Below the pieces are notes generated by a model. The model ran no database searches. It saw only the letters and a list, made by a program, of their open reading frames with translations, and had not been told where the DNA came from. Shown one piece after another: positions 9,740 to 23,169 of a stretch of DNA of 64,000 nucleotides. Position 1 is the stretch's first letter, and each line of letters opens with the position of its first letter. Source of the stretch: Exobasidium rhododendri (taxonomy: Eukaryota; Basidiomycota; Exobasidiomycetes; Exobasidiales; Exobasidiaceae); the NCBI GenBank assembly GCA_026210745.1, contig CP110632.1, forward strand, positions 2,665,001 through 2,729,000, written 5' to 3'. The position numbers and the translations under genes are program-made.

Positions 9740-11619
9740 ATGTCTGCATTGCAGCTGCCTCCGATGAGGCTACCATCGTCCTCGAACATTGTTAGCAGAC
9801 TATTACCCAAGAAAACGATAATGCCTTCTTCTCTGCCACCTACAGTGCGATTGTTCGCGATCGGCGCCATGACTTCGATCTCGGGTCTCCTTTATGGCCT
9901 GGATACCGGTGCGTCTGAGAGGCACTGAAGCGGAGAAACAGCCAGCTGATAGGCTTTTTGACACGTCTCCACAGGATCCATTGGCCCGATCACCCAAATG
10001 CCTCAGTTTGCCAAGACTGCCGGTTTGCTGTCATCTTCCCTGCAGGGATTCTTCGTCGCCTCGATCTTACTCTCAGCTTCTGCCTCCTCACTCTGTAGTG
10101 GGTATGTGGCAGATAAGATCTCAAGACGCTTTGGTATCGGTATTGGAGCCTTGATCTTCTCCCTTGGCGCTATTGTCTCCGCAACGAGTCATTCGTTAGG
10201 ATCTCTCTTCGTCGGTCGACTTATCACAGGCATTGGCGCAGGCCAGACCATCAGCGTAGCTTCCATTTACCTGATCGAGATCGCTACAAAGGAAACCAGA
10301 GGGAAGTTGGCATGTCTCTTGCAATTCTCCATCACTATCGGCATCATGACAGGGTGAGTAGGTTCGGAGTGTCGCTTGACGTTGCATGCATAAGTGCTGA
10401 GTCAATTTTAACATCACCCGCCTTCTCAAGCTATTTTCTCACGTACGGCACGCAAATGCTGACCTCGAGCTTGGCCTGGCGACTGCCTTTTATTATTCAA
10501 GCCATCTTTGCAGGTGCCCTGGCTCTTCTCATTCTCGCCTTTGTGCCCTTTTCACCGCGCTGGCTTGTTCAGCAGGACCGAGAAGAGCTGGCCCTCCATG
10601 TGCTACGTCAACTGCGTCTATGTCGCCAAAGCCACACCTCCAGTCAGGAATACCAAACCCAAGAGTTGATGCTGCGACTGGAATTGGATGAGATCAAGTC
10701 GGCCGTTCAAGAGAGTAGAAGAGCAATGATGAGACAGGCGAGCTACGGCGAGCTGTTCAATCGACGTTACCGGCATCGCACGCTTCTCGGTCTCGCTATC
10801 ATGACGTTTCAGCAGCTGAGTGGTATCGACGTCATACTTTACTTTGCTCCGATTGTTTTCTCGTCAATCTTTACCAGTCAAAAGGGCGCCTTCCTAGCTT
10901 CTGGTGGATCGGGAATCGTGCTTGTGCTAGCGACAATTCCTGCTCAGATCTGGGTAGATAGATGGGGTCGTAAACCGCCGATGGTACTTGGTGGGGCTGG
11001 AATGGCGACTTGCTTCATCATCATCGGATCCTTATTTGCGAGCTATGGGACTAAAGAAGGAGATCAGGTCCTGCTTACAGGTGGAAAGGCAAAGTATGCA
11101 GTGGTTGTGTTTATCTACATCTTCATTGCACTCTTCTCAGTGACGTGGGCGGTGGTGAGTGCGGATTGGTGTAGCACAGGAGGCACCTGATTGGAAGTAG
11201 TTGCTGAAGGATGCTTATCTCACTATTTGTATCTCCCGCATTATAGGTCTGTCGAATCTATGCCGTCGAGATCATGCCGACTAGACTACGTTCCAGGGCC
11301 TCTGCCGCGCAACAATTGGCAAAGTCAGTCGATGAGAATGTGGGTCTGGTGAACTTTCTTTGCATAGACGGCTGACCGTGTTGCTGTCTTCCCTCTTCCT
11401 TTCTTCCTCTCTTTTCCCCTTGACTTGCTCAGCTGGATGACGAACTTTACCGTGGCGCTCATCGCCCCCATCTTCCTCCGTGCTTCGCCGTCGGGGCCTT
11501 ACTTTCTCTTCGCTGGTTGTTTACTCTGCTCGACGGTGATCTGCCATGTATATCTCAAAGAGACAAAGGGCAAGACGCTGGAGGAGATTGGCAGGCTGTT
11601 CGACGAGAGGACGTCATAG
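9740..11619 (+). CDS. MFS sugar/H+ symporter (SP family)
   Basis: Monosaccharide-type transporter of the plasma membrane with 12 predicted helices. Exons are 9740-9908, 9975-10353, 10431-11154, 11247-11323 and 11433-11619 (511 aa); all introns restore frame, the first using GTGCGT and the fourth GTCAGT. Family signatures appear in order: LDTGSIGPI in helix 1, GRLITGIGAGQ, PRWL at the end of the N-half, QQLSGIDVILYFAP in helix 7, DRWGRKP, then VEIMPTRLRSRASA and LKETKGKTLEEI at the C-terminus. The QQLSG(I/V)D motif is the hexose/pentose-recognition motif of the SP family. The substrate cannot be named from sequence; xylose, glucose, quinate or galacturonate are all possible for this family. 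It converges on an aldo/keto reductase 180 bp away. Confidence 0.92.
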
Positions 11620-11798
11620 GTCGCCGTGGATGTCAAGATATACCATTGCTCGCATAGGACCTACGATAGCCTTTCAATGAAGATTATTGGTGCGTTCCCT
11701 AAGACATAATCTGATGCGCAATCGCAACGTCAAGCATCTCATTCACTGATGGTAAGACCAGAGACTGGTACAAAGGCTGGATCAAGGTTCACCAGTCC

Positions 11799-12931
<1,133 letters not shown>

Positions 12932-13386
12932 GGTGATACAGTATCGGTAGTAGGGTAACGGCAGGGTGGTAGGAGCAGAACAAATTAGCGCAAGAGAGTT
13001 CACCTTCCTGTGCGCACTGCAAAACCGCTCGCCAGCCTACCTCCACATCAGATCCTTAGTCGGCCGTTGATTGCCTAAATTCAGCGCCCGCACGCTAGAA
13101 GAACGAATACACACACGCAAGCACAGACACACATATAGATACACACACGCACGCACGCACGCAAGGCGTTTAAAAGAACGCAAATGCTTATTCGAAAAGT
13201 TGGAATCTGCTAATGAGGTCTCCCTATTCTTAAGACACCGGCAGGAAAGAGAGCTAGAAGACGATGGACGCCATATCTCCTTTGGCTTGTGCAAATTTGA
13301 AGATGTACACGCATTGTGTAGCTGCTTGTGCTTGCTGATTGTCGCAGTCCTAACGAAACGTCGTCGACTAGTCGCAATGATTCGAT
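12932..13386. other. Intergenic region with CA/CACG microsatellite
   Basis: About 455 bp between the start of the reductase gene and the end of the GNAT gene, both on the minus strand. It carries a CA/CACG-rich microsatellite near 13107-13164 and presumably the reductase promoter. No additional gene is visible. Confidence 0.5.
13107..13164. repeat. Imperfect (CA)n / (ACGC)n simple repeat
   Basis: A mixed dinucleotide and tetranucleotide tract: ACACACGC units, then an ATATAGATA interruption, then three to four ACGC copies. Simple-sequence DNA in the intergenic space upstream of the reductase. Confidence 0.75.
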
Positions 13387-13947
13387 TCAGAGCGGCTTCT
13401 CCAGTACAAGGAAGCAGAGATCATCTCGGTGTGAAGCGCCATGTAGATCTGTCGTGTGTTCGAATGGCTCAACCTCCCCCGTCGGCTCGTACCCTCTCCG
13501 TGCGTACCACGAGAGTAGATTATGGCGTACATTCAGAGCAACCAGTCTCAAGCTGGTGGCACCCCTCTCTTTAGCATACTGTTCTGTGCAGGCGATCATG
13601 ATCCTACCTATTCCACTTGTCTGCAAAGACGGCTCAATAGCCAGCCAACCGAAGCGCCACACCTTCAAGCTTTCTTCAATCGGCCTGAGGGTTACGCTTC
13701 CGAGCCGCCTCCGCTTTGTCTCCTTTCCATCGCCTGCGTCCATCAATTGCAAGATGTTTCCATGTGGAGAGCTCGTTCTCAAATGGGTGCGCAAGACATC
13801 TTCCTTCATGGTGAAGTCCGACGCTATTTCTTCTTCCGTGTGCCAGCCAATTCCTCGAAATGCTCGAGTGATCAGGTCTGCTACATCACCGATCTCCCCA
13901 TCGCTTACTGATTCAAACTTGTACTTTCCGGCAACCTCCTCGGCCAT
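13387..13947 (-). CDS. GNAT-family N-acetyltransferase
   Basis: Acetyl-CoA-dependent N-acetyltransferase of about 186 aa, intronless. The acetyl-CoA pyrophosphate-binding motif A is seen as LAIEPSLQTSGIGRIMI (pattern Q/R-x-x-G-x-G) around residue 105-125. It is followed by the motif B region SWYARRGYEPTGEV, with the Tyr that often serves as general acid. The start chosen is the ATG at 13947; the frame extends 17 codons further without an ATG. The substrate is not predictable: small molecules, polyamines and protein N-termini are all known for the family. A TGAGTCA site (14167-14173) lies 220 bp upstream of the start. Confidence 0.85.
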   Translation of the reverse strand: MAEEVAGKYKFESVSDGEIGDVADLITRAFRGIGWHTEEEIASDFTMKEDVLRTHLRTSSPHGNILQLMDAGDGKETKRRRLGSVTLRPIEESLKVWRFGWLAIEPSLQTSGIGRIMIACTEQYAKERGATSLRLVALNVRHNLLSWYARRGYEPTGEVEPFEHTTDLHGASHRDDLCFLVLEKPL

Positions 13948-14300
13948 TCTTGTAGGGCCCCTTCTTTTGGGTGAAGGTGGGAGTGAAGAGGGGAACACAC
14001 AACGCCTCGAACGGGCTTTCTCTAGAATTCTTTTTCTGCATTTCTCAAAGGCGCGCTATAACAATAAGCTTTTGCATCTTTTGGAAGACTGCGCTTTCTT
14101 TTTCCCCTCGACTGAGCCGGTCAAGGCATGACGATTCTGGTCCTTGATGCGCATAAAGGTAGACTATGAGTCATGATAGATCACGGGACGGTCTAAGCGA
14201 TCGTCAAGACAGGAATATTAACAAATTGTATTTGTGTCAAGGTGATTTTCGAGTATCAAGGACATTGAATGCACTACTGAACACCATGCCAAAAGACAAA
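13948..14300. other. Intergenic region with Gcn4/AP-1-like site
   Basis: About 350 bp upstream of the minus-strand acetyltransferase. The only notable element is TGAGTCAT at 14167-14174, the consensus of bZIP activators of the Gcn4/AP-1 class. The site is a single short match, so its role is uncertain. Confidence 0.35.
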
Positions 14301-15512
14301 TCAAGTATACCGAAGAGTATAGGCGGTCGGTGTCGTTGATAGAACGACTTGATCACCTTGCAGACCCCAAGAGTAGACATTCGTATTTGTCTCAGAAGCT
14401 CGAGCGCCCAAGAATAAAATCTCGCCTCCTTCCTCATCGTAAGAAAAAAATGTCGAAAGTTGAGAATCATCGTCTTTTGTGCCGCACCCGTCGTAATCGG
14501 TGGAAGAGAAGATGGTACCGTTGTTTACGCCAGCTGCTTGGAGAAAGCAATCTTGAAAGTAAGTATCTTGAGACGTCAACAAATGGCCGTACCTGGTAGA
14601 GGAGGCTTGGATCTCGTAACCCATGTAGTCCGAGTCACATTGATAAAATTCGAATCCTTGGCTGCTTTGAGTGCCGTTGAGGGTGAGAGCGAGTCCACTT
14701 TCGTATTCGCCATACGAGACGCTACTCAACGATACAGGACTCGTATCAGTACCATTTGTGAGCGTGAGAGTACCATTCTTGACGAGAGTGCATGAGGGGA
14801 AGTTCGTTTGTGTTGGCTTGTACTGACTACCAAGGTGCGCTATCAGAGAAGTGTACGAATCTCCCTCTTGTTCTGCACCGGCTTGGTAGTCCGACTCAAT
14901 GTAGAGCTGTGTCTTGCCGGGCAGATCTACCAAGCTTGACTGGTAATTCCCGCCAGAAGAGAAAGAGGTATTCGCATCAGCAGTAGGACCTTGCTCCGTG
15001 CCGAGAAAGACGACTGAATAGAAGGAATAAAAGGAGTAGAGGGAGAATTGAAAGTGCTGAGCAGCAGAATCGCCAGTCAAGTCATCCAAGTTGTATGCGC
15101 AAGGCTTCTTAGAGAATTGGCCTTCGATCGTGTCGATGGACGTACGCTGAACACAATCGCCATCTGATGTCTGGATGTAGCCTTGGTACACGTCGATTGA
15201 ACCCTTGCCTGCGTACAGAGGAGGTGTGTGTAAACAGCTGAACAGCTCAAAGAATTCCGGATTGTCGTACGAAAAGGCTGGATTAGCGAGCAGGTAGTCG
15301 TCACCGTATCGGTTCGATTGCGTGCCGTTGAACGTGAGATGGAAGCCAGGGTTGTTATAGTTGTAGATGCCGATGTTGGACGCATTGTAGCCTAGAGGCC
15401 CTTTCCCAAGACTGGTACAATTGCTGACATCTCGACTTTGGAGCACGGGGACGGCAACAGCGTCGGACGCAAAGATGAGGGCAAGAGCAACGAGTGCGGT
15501 AGATGCGATCAT
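14301..15512 (-). CDS. Secreted glycoprotein with internal duplication, unknown function
   Basis: Intronless, 403 aa. Residues 1-20 are a clear signal peptide (cleavage near AVA/VPV). The mature protein is acidic, rich in Ser, Tyr and Gly, with many N-glycosylation sequons (NCTS, NGT, NAS, NTS) and about eight cysteines. Two copies of one module can be aligned by eye: residues about 55-172 (GFHLTFNGTQS, FELFSCLH, GYIQTSDGDCVQ, VVFLGTEQ) and about 272-372 (GLALTLNGTQS, FEFYQCDS, GHLLTSQDTYFQDCFLQ, ILFLGARA). The order of motifs is the same in both. No membrane anchor or GPI signal is seen, so it should be secreted. I do not recognise the family; a beta-rich carbohydrate-binding fold is a guess. 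Confidence 0.8.
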   Translation of the reverse strand: MIASTALVALALIFASDAVAVPVLQSRDVSNCTSLGKGPLGYNASNIGIYNYNNPGFHLTFNGTQSNRYGDDYLLANPAFSYDNPEFFELFSCLHTPPLYAGKGSIDVYQGYIQTSDGDCVQRTSIDTIEGQFSKKPCAYNLDDLTGDSAAQHFQFSLYSFYSFYSVVFLGTEQGPTADANTSFSSGGNYQSSLVDLPGKTQLYIESDYQAGAEQEGDSYTSLIAHLGSQYKPTQTNFPSCTLVKNGTLTLTNGTDTSPVSLSSVSYGEYESGLALTLNGTQSSQGFEFYQCDSDYMGYEIQASSTRYGHLLTSQDTYFQDCFLQAAGVNNGTIFSSTDYDGCGTKDDDSQLSTFFSYDEEGGEILFLGARASETNTNVYSWGLQGDQVVLSTTPTAYTLRYT

Positions 15513-16296
15513 GCTGCTGAGACTAGGATCTTTTTTTTTTCTTTATTGGAGACGTAGACTGTAATGTGGGCGATGAAGAGCAAGGCCATATGGGACGGCC
15601 GCTTCATGGTCCAGGTATTTATGCCTTTTGGCTCCATAGAGACGACGAGTCGGAAAGATTGCTCAGCATTTCGCACCTTCTCCGGTCTCAGCGCGTTGGT
15701 GGTCGCATGCCTCCGCTGACAGTGTTCTCGTTGCAGCATGCTTAGCATTTCAACCATGTCTCATGTAGTGTACCGACTGGTGGCTAAGACTAGCGTACGA
15801 ACGGAATTGCACCGCACGCACATGCTCTTCTTCACCTTTTGTCTGGAGGCGGACTTCCGGAGACACACGCTTCCCTCATCGTTGTAGTACCAAATCGGCG
15901 GCAAGGCACACAAGTCTCCAGGCCCCAAAGGAGAGGATTAAAGACAACCTTGTGATGCTTTTCTTCGTCGCACCGTACCAATGTTAAATTTGTGACGAAG
16001 TCGCCGTGATGATCCTTCGCAAAAGGAACCCCCTTCAATGATTAGAGAAGGTTAATTCCAAAGTGACGTCAAGTACCAACCGCGTCGCTGATGATCAGTT
16101 TTTCGCGCACAGACGATGGAAGGCAGTGAATCAAATTTTCCTGCCCTATCTCCTGCCTTTCTTCTCGCCCTACTCACCGCTTCTCCTGCTCTCGCACTAC
16201 CTTGTCGTATGAGACAACGCACGTTTCCAATGCGCATCAACTAGATATGGAAGCGTCAGGTTCTTCTAAATCTCTGCTTAAGTTGCGATCAGTGAG
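15513..16296. other. Divergent promoter, secreted glycoprotein / ABCC transporter
   Basis: About 780 bp. A T10 run at 15531-15540 lies just upstream of the minus-strand secreted gene, and a minus-strand ATAAATA (15616-15622) 104 bp before that start is a TATA candidate. Further right the DNA is unremarkable, and the last stretch is presumably the ABC transporter promoter. No gene seen. Confidence 0.45.
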
Positions 16297-19200
16297 ATGC
16301 TGTCAACGACCCCCGGCACTATCACCGCGATCCTACAAGTGACCGTCTTTGGCATCACAGTCTCCTACTCCTTTGTCCGCTCTCACCATGCGAAGAGGTG
16401 TGTTCAGCTTGACGAGGGTGCAGCTCTACCTACCGAGGGAGAAATCAAAGCGATACGTATGGCCAAGGAGCTAGATGGAGATGCCGTAAATAGAGGCGAC
16501 TATGAGCTGCAGACACGACTTAGACGGTCCCTCCTTCTTCTGCTTGCCGCTGTATCCTTGTCGATGTTACTGGCCGACTTTTCTTTCAAGATCGCTTACA
16601 CAAACAGCTCTTGGAGTGGGATGGCACGGGATAGTGAGAATTGGCCACTGCTGTCCGAGTCATTGCTTTGGGTGGGTAGCTGAAGCTTCGAATGCGAACT
16701 TGCTTTATATGTGGTCTGATTGCATCTATATCGACAGTTTACGCTATTGGATTTGGTATTCAGCAAGATGAAAGGGCAGAGTCATTGGATGGCAATCGCG
16801 GCCACCTCTTGTCTCGCTCTGACCATCTTCCTGTGTGAAGTCTCTCTGTTGCTACTAGCACCACAGACCGCATCCAGTCTGGTGTTCCTCGTCGTTCGGA
16901 CTTTTACCTCCGCAACGGTGCTGCTAATCGCCGCCAACACTCCGAATGGCCCTCGACGAGTGAGCTATTCAGCTCAAGGCAGGCACGATATGGCCCCAAT
17001 TGGCAGCAAGGGACAAACGATCGTCTCGGCGCTATGGTTCACAGCAGCGTTGCCGTTGATCTGGACTGCACGACGCAAAGATCAAATGGGGATCAACGAC
17101 GCTCCTCTGCTTGGCTCCGACTTTACTGCACACCTCCTTCATATACAATTTTCGAAGATCTACCAAGATTCGAAAGCGAAAATAAGCTCTAAAGGCAGTG
17201 TCATGCCATTTGCAGTTCTCAACGATTGTTGGCCGTTACTCCGAACAATCATTGTCGCAAACAAAGGACTATTTATAGCTCACCAGATTATCTGTGTGTT
17301 CATCGCAGTGTTATTCTATGCCCCTGCCTTTGTGACATTCCAGATCATCTCCTTCTTGGAAGCACAAGAAAAGACAGGCAAGCACCTCTCGGGGAAGGAG
17401 AGGCTTCGACAGGGTCTCCCTTACTGCCTTCTACTGGCTGCCTCTATCCTGCTGAGTAGTCTCCTGTTCGGGCAGGTCTTTACGATCTCTCTCACTTGGC
17501 TCCGAAGTCGGATCAGAGCGCAATTGAATTCGTGCATCTTTGGCAAGACACTGCTACGCAAGGATGTCGGCGGAGAACAGAAAGCACAGGACAGGGTGAA
17601 TGTCGAGGAAGAGGGAGATGACAAGACGACCTTTAGAAGCAAGACGCAGGTCATCAACCTCATTTCTGTCGACGTCGATCGTGTGTCTGAGCTGGACTTT
17701 CTCATTTCTCTAGGCCTGGCACCGTTTGAGATCCTTACTGCTGCATTTTTTGCCATAAAGCTACTTGGATGGGGCGCCGTGATTGGTCTTGCCGCTTCTT
17801 TCCTACTTCAGCCCGTCACTTTCTACATTGGTAAGGTGTATGCTTCCGTCCAGGGCCGACAACAAGAAGCTAGAGATCGCAAGGTGACGCTTCTCAATGA
17901 GATATTTCAGGCTATCCGAATGATCAAATTCAATGCTTGGGAGATGCAAACTTCAGCAAGGGTGTCGTCGATACGTAGAGAAGAACTGCAGTATCAAAAG
18001 TACTTATTTTACTTGGACATTGCTGAAAATGTAGTCTTTAGCATCAGTCCGATCGCAGTGATTCTGGTATCTTATGGCTGGTATACATTAGTCGAAGGGA
18101 GACTATTGACGCCATCTGTTGCCTTCACCGCTATGGCCGTATTGGAAGAACTGCGATTTGCACTAGCCAATCTTCCGGATGGCTTGACAGAATTCATTCA
18201 GACTCTGGTTTCTGTGCGGCGTATTCAAGAGTATCTCGAATGTGAAGAGGTAGAAGCTCCACCTCCCAAGGGGCAAAAGAGATGCACAAACGAGGATATC
18301 TATCTACGGCAAGCCACGATCGAATGGCCGCAGGTGAAGAAGACGTTCAAGTCTCCTGGCCCCTTCCAAGACATCCCAACAGAGCTGGCGATCTTCCGCC
18401 TCTCTCAGATCACTGTTGACTTCAGTCCTAATTCTCTCAATCTTATTGTAGGAAAGCTCGGCTCAGGCAAGACCTTGCTGTTACGAGCCCTTTTAGGAGA
18501 AGCAGAAGTGATGGAAGGGAGCATATCATGTCCGCACTCCCTGTCCTCTTCTATTGGATCAGAAGCAGATGTCACACTGAATGAAGACAACTGGCTTCAG
18601 AACGATCAGTGCACCTATGTCCCGCAGACTGCATTTCTCGTCAATGCAAGTCTAAAGGAAAATATTCTCTTTGGCTTGCCGCTGTTCGAAAGTCGCTATC
18701 AGGCCACATTGGATGCGTGTGGTCTGCTGCCTGATCTGCAACTGTTGGAAGATGGTGAGGAGACAGAGATTGGTGAGAATGGCATTGGATTGAGCGGGGG
18801 TCAAAAGGCGAGAGTTTCCTTGGCCAGAGCAATCTATGGAAGGGGTCAGACGGTCTTACTGGATGATTGTCTTTCCGCCGTCGACGCACACACGGCTAGT
18901 CATATTCATCAGAATCTCTTACGAGGTCCTCTGTGTTCGGAGAGAACTGTAATCCTGGTCACTCATCAAGTTAAACTTCTAGCCTCAAGTGCAGACAAGA
19001 TCGTCATGCTTGAGGGTGGAAAGGTCATTTTTCAAGGAGAGTCGACCACATTCTTAAGTTCAGACTCGTATCAAAGCTTAGTAGAGGACGAGACCATAGA
19101 AGAAAAGGAGGAGGATGTCCTCGCAGGAGACGACCTCTTCGCCGACGAAGATGAAAGTGCGACACCTGACAAGATGGAGGCAGGCCCATCAACGCAGCCA

Positions 19201-21268
19201 CGCGGAAAGAATCGTCTCCCTCCCAGAAGACTAGTACAAGACGAAAAGCGAGCAAAAGGTGCAGTCCTACTCTCCATCTACGCTCGTTACATTTCCGCCG
19301 CCGGTGGCCTTCCCTTTGCCATACTAGTCATTGTCTTCTTGATCCTCACCAATGCTTTCACAGTGCTCACTACAAGATGGCTGGAGTTCTGGTCAACTGA
19401 TGTGACGAGTGGTCATCCCATTCATACCGATCAATGGTGGCTCACCGGTTGGGCTCTCTTGTGGGCCTCGCAAGTCGTCTTAGAGAGTCTACAGAAGGCT
19501 CTGCTCTTTCATGGTAGCCTGCAAGCTAGCCGTCTCTTGTTCACATACATGCTCGACTCCATCTTACAAGCTCCTCTTCGTTTTCACGACACTGTTTCTC
19601 GTGGAAGATTACTCAATAGATTTGGAAAAGACTTCGAGGAAGCGGATTCGGCAATCGTTGGCACATTCGAGAGCTTAGGAGATGAACTTATCACCACCAT
19701 TGTGAATTTGGCGGTCATTGCCTTCGGAGGCGGCGTGCCAGTTCTTTTCACCCTTGCGCTCCTATTGCCACTCTACGTGCTCGTTGGAAGACTCTATCTC
19801 ACGGCCGTGCGAGACTTCAAACGACTGTCTTCGACAACTAAGTCGCCCATCATTGGCCTGCTTTCCGACGTCGTCTCTGGAGTCGACGTTATTCGTGCTT
19901 TTGGATGTTCATCTTACTTTATGCACAAGTTCATCAAACAGATCGACATAAACGTCACTTGCAGTTTCTGGACGAATCAATTACGATGGTGGTACGAACA
20001 GCTCTTCAACACGTTTTCGTTCCTTCTAGTACTGTTTGCAGCTATCATTATCCTGCTTGATTCTAGCATTAGCGCGGCCAAGGCTGGATTCATTTTTTCC
20101 TTCCTGATCAAGACACATCATTATCTTCTTTTTCTCGTTCAAGGGTATACGAGGATGGAACAGAGCCTAATCTCGATAGAGCGCATCGATGAGTACACTG
20201 CACTTGAGCCTGAAGAATCACCGATGCTGTCGTCAACCTACGGCAAAGTCCCCTCATCTTGGCCTCATTCTGGTCATGTACAGGTTGCCGACTTGCGAGT
20301 CAGATATGCTAGAGAGCTACCCGAAGTATTGAAGGGTGTGTCCTTTTCCATACCGCCTGGAGCAAAGGTGGGCGTCGTCGGTCCTACTGGAAGCGGTAAA
20401 TCAACACTGGCTTCATCCTTTTTTCGATTTGTGGAAGCAAGTCACGGGTCCATCGTGATAGACGAAGTTGACGTCTCCAAGATTAGGCTAGAAGATCTAC
20501 GCTCAAGACTGCAAATCGTCCCTCAGGATCCCATCATTCTCTCCGGTCCTCTGCGCTCTTCCATCGACGTCTGGGACGAGTACAGCAATGCAGAAATTAG
20601 ACAAGCACTTCGAGATGTTCAGCTGGTGAAAGCGTCGAACCTTGATGAGGAAGGGAGCGACGAACATGATATCAATAATGCAGCGAACTCTCTACCTGAT
20701 ACAAGTAAACGATTCAGCGATCTGGAGTACCGTGTAGCAGACGGCGGAAGCAATCTTTCCAACGGAGAAAAGCAGCTCTTGTGTTTAGCCAGGGCTATAT
20801 TACGGCAGTCCAAACTGATTATATTCGATGAGGCAACCAGCTCAGTCGACTACGCTACCGATCAAGTTGTTTCGAGAGTGATTCGCAAGGCGTTTCAGCA
20901 TTCCACAATCATCACCATCGCACATCGCTTGCAGTCTATCATCGACTATGATTATGTCTTGGTGATGGGTTAGTAGCCTTTACTGTCGCTACATTTTGCC
21001 CGACCCGTACTTAGCCCTCCAATACCCCTTTTACCTCTTCCTCGCAGATGATGGAAAAATCGTAGAGTATGACTCCCCGAAGTCTTTGCTGTCAGACACC
21101 TCGAGTCGCTTTTACAAGTGAGTAGCACTGCACTTCGACCAAGCCTTCCCTTTCCTCCCGACGATACTGATTGGCCTGCATGGAATGTGGCTTTATCTTC
21201 CTGTCAGGTTATGCAAAGCGTCTGGACGTGGAGAATTTGCTCGTCTCAAGAAGTTGACGAGCTTGTAG
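16297..21268 (+). CDS. ABC transporter, ABCC/MRP family, full length with TMD0-like N-terminus
   Basis: Exporter of organic anions or conjugates at the vacuole or plasma membrane. Exons 16297-16671, 16738-20968, 21048-21117 and 21208-21268 give 1578 aa. Order: about five hydrophobic N-terminal segments (TMD0-like), TMD1, NBD1, a linker acidic at its start and basic at its end, TMD2, NBD2. NBD1 has Walker A GKLGSGKT (about 697), signature LSGGQ (about 810) and Walker B VLLDDCLSAVD. The Asp after the Walker B Asp replaces catalytic Glu, as usual in ABCC NBD1. NBD2 has GPTGSGKST (about 1340), signature LSNGE (about 1465) and LIIFDEATSSVD with the catalytic Glu. The two small 3' exons supply the expected ABCC ending (DDGKIVEYDSP..., then FARLKKLTSL). 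The NBD2 signature has Asn for Gly. Yeast Ycf1, Bpt1 and Yor1 are family examples; substrate unknown. Confidence 0.93.
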
Positions 21269-21897
21269 AGGCACATCCCACACCGAAACAGACAGGAAAG
21301 ACAGTATCAAGAAAAGTTATAGATCTGCAGAGTGGCAACTCAAACGAAGGAAGCGGTTGTTACTGGCGGTAACGCAAGGGGGACGCGTCGACAGGGCATC
21401 GGCGACACTGCTTTTGCTCCTTTTTTCGGCAGAGGCGGCACGTCCCCGGCGTTTCCTATACCGATTCGCATACCCAGACGTTCTTAATTCGCAATAAAAT
21501 TCTCCGCCCGTCGACAGAGTCGTCCATTCATTATGAAAAGGTACAGAAATAACTTACGTGCAGAGTTTGAAGGGTACTCCCTTTAAAGGATCTTCTCGGA
21601 AGCATTACTCTCGGAAGTTGTCCTTGCGATACTTCTATTCGTCAGATAAGAGTACCTGACTGAAATCATTGCGTTTCCCATTTGGAACATGGCTTGTCCA
21701 CACATCTACGTGCTTGAACTCTCTTGGGAGAGTGACAGACTCTCTCTACATCGCGATGATGTGCACACCTTCTTAGCCTGTCCCTGGAGCTTCAGCAAAT
21801 CACCACGACTACGACCACCACCACGCCATTCAATTGCATGCTCCAAGTCGCAGAGGGAGGAGAGATATAGAGAGAGGGGAAAAGGTAAAATTCAGCA
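21269..21897. other. Intergenic region between ABCC transporter and GT32 gene
   Basis: About 630 bp. A perfect CCTTTAAAGG palindrome sits at about 21583-21592, and a GA-rich leader (21850-21885) precedes the GT32 ATG. No gene is visible. Confidence 0.45.
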
Positions 21898-23169
21898 ATG
21901 TTTCACCGATCTGACAGGTTCGCAAGCTTTTCCCGCTTGTCAGGACTCTTCTCCTGTGCCTTTATCTCGATCACTTTACTCCTCACTGTCTTACCCGCGA
22001 TAAAAGAGCACAACCTGCTCCACGGTCAGCTCCTCTCCCCCTTGAAGTGGTTAAGCAATAGTAAATCTCCTCTTTATCGACCCTACTCAACAGAGACATG
22101 GCTCGCCAAAGACGGACGAAGGCTGCGTAAAAAGCTGCAATCACGCTTCCCGTACGATCGTAGGAAGAAAGCAAGTATACCAAATACCATTTGGCAGACG
22201 TGGAAATACGATTTGGAAGATTCTCACTTTGCCCAAAGTTTGAAGAAATCACAAAAGACTTGGTCAGAGAAGAATCCAGCTCACGTTCACATTACGCTGA
22301 CAGACAAGCAAGCCGACAATCTAGTCGAGACAATCTACTCCTCCATCCCAGCCATCTACGAAGCCTACTCATCCATGTCAATGAATGTCCATCGTGCGGA
22401 CTTCTTTCGTTATCTCATATTGTTCGCCCGCGGAGGGACATACTCTGACATCGACACAGATGCACTCAAGCCGATAGAGATGTGGTCGGGCGACAACAGT
22501 GAGGACGACTTTGGGATCATCATAGGAATCGAGGCTGATCCAAACCGACCGGATTGGGCAGTGTGGTACAGTCGCAGGATCCAGTTCTGTCAATGGACTA
22601 TCCGCTCGAAACCTGGCCATCCCATCCTCGCCAACATCATTGCAAAAATAGCACAAGAGACACTCCGAATGAAGGCGAACGCTGCTCTGTCGTCATCACC
22701 TTCGTCGTCATCTTCGTCGTCGTCATTCTTAGCACCTGCAGAGGTGGCTGGAGACGCTCTCGATCTGACTACAATGGAGTACACCGGACCTGGTGTCTGG
22801 ACAGACGCCGTCTATGCATACCTCAACGAACCAAACTACTTTACATCTCAAGAGATTTCTGCGAGTTCTCCGATTCCAATTGGGCAGAATGTGACGAGTA
22901 TCGATTTCATAGGCTTGACTGATCGTAGAGTAGTAGGAGACGTTGCTGTACTTCCGATCACTAGCTTCAGTCCAGGTATCGGTCACATGGGAGCAAAACC
23001 GACTAGCGACCCTTTGGCCTTTGTACACCACCGATTTCAAGGTGAGTAGCAAGAGAGAGAAAGGAGGCAAATCCCTGCGCATACACGAAGGCGAGGCGAC
23101 TGACCCCTTGTCTCGCTACTCGTAGGCAGCTGGAAAGCAGAAGAGGATGGAAATGAGGAGAAAGAATAG
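21898..23169 (+). CDS. Golgi glycosyltransferase GT32 (Och1-like alpha-mannosyltransferase)
   Basis: Type II Golgi membrane enzyme expected to add mannose to N-glycans or glycolipids. Exons 21898-23041 and 23126-23169 give 395 aa. A signal anchor spans about residues 15-34, then a basic stem. Family motifs are IPNTIWQTWK (94-103), NVHRADFFRYLILFARGG (163-180) and the metal-binding DXD as SDIDTD (183-188). A low-complexity run of serines (about 262-277), encoded by TCN codons, interrupts the C-terminal half, and the glycine-rich ending SFSPGIGHMGAK is typical of GT32. The last exon adds only SWKAEEDGNEEKE. It converges on a GT71 gene 164 bp downstream. Whether it makes the Och1 alpha-1,6 linkage or another cannot be told from sequence. 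Confidence 0.9.

Noticed and set aside
13328-14131. 267-codon plus-strand ORF over the GNAT gene
   Set aside because: The reverse strand encodes a proper acetyltransferase with the Q-x-x-G-x-G motif. The plus-strand product is Ser/Arg-rich noise.
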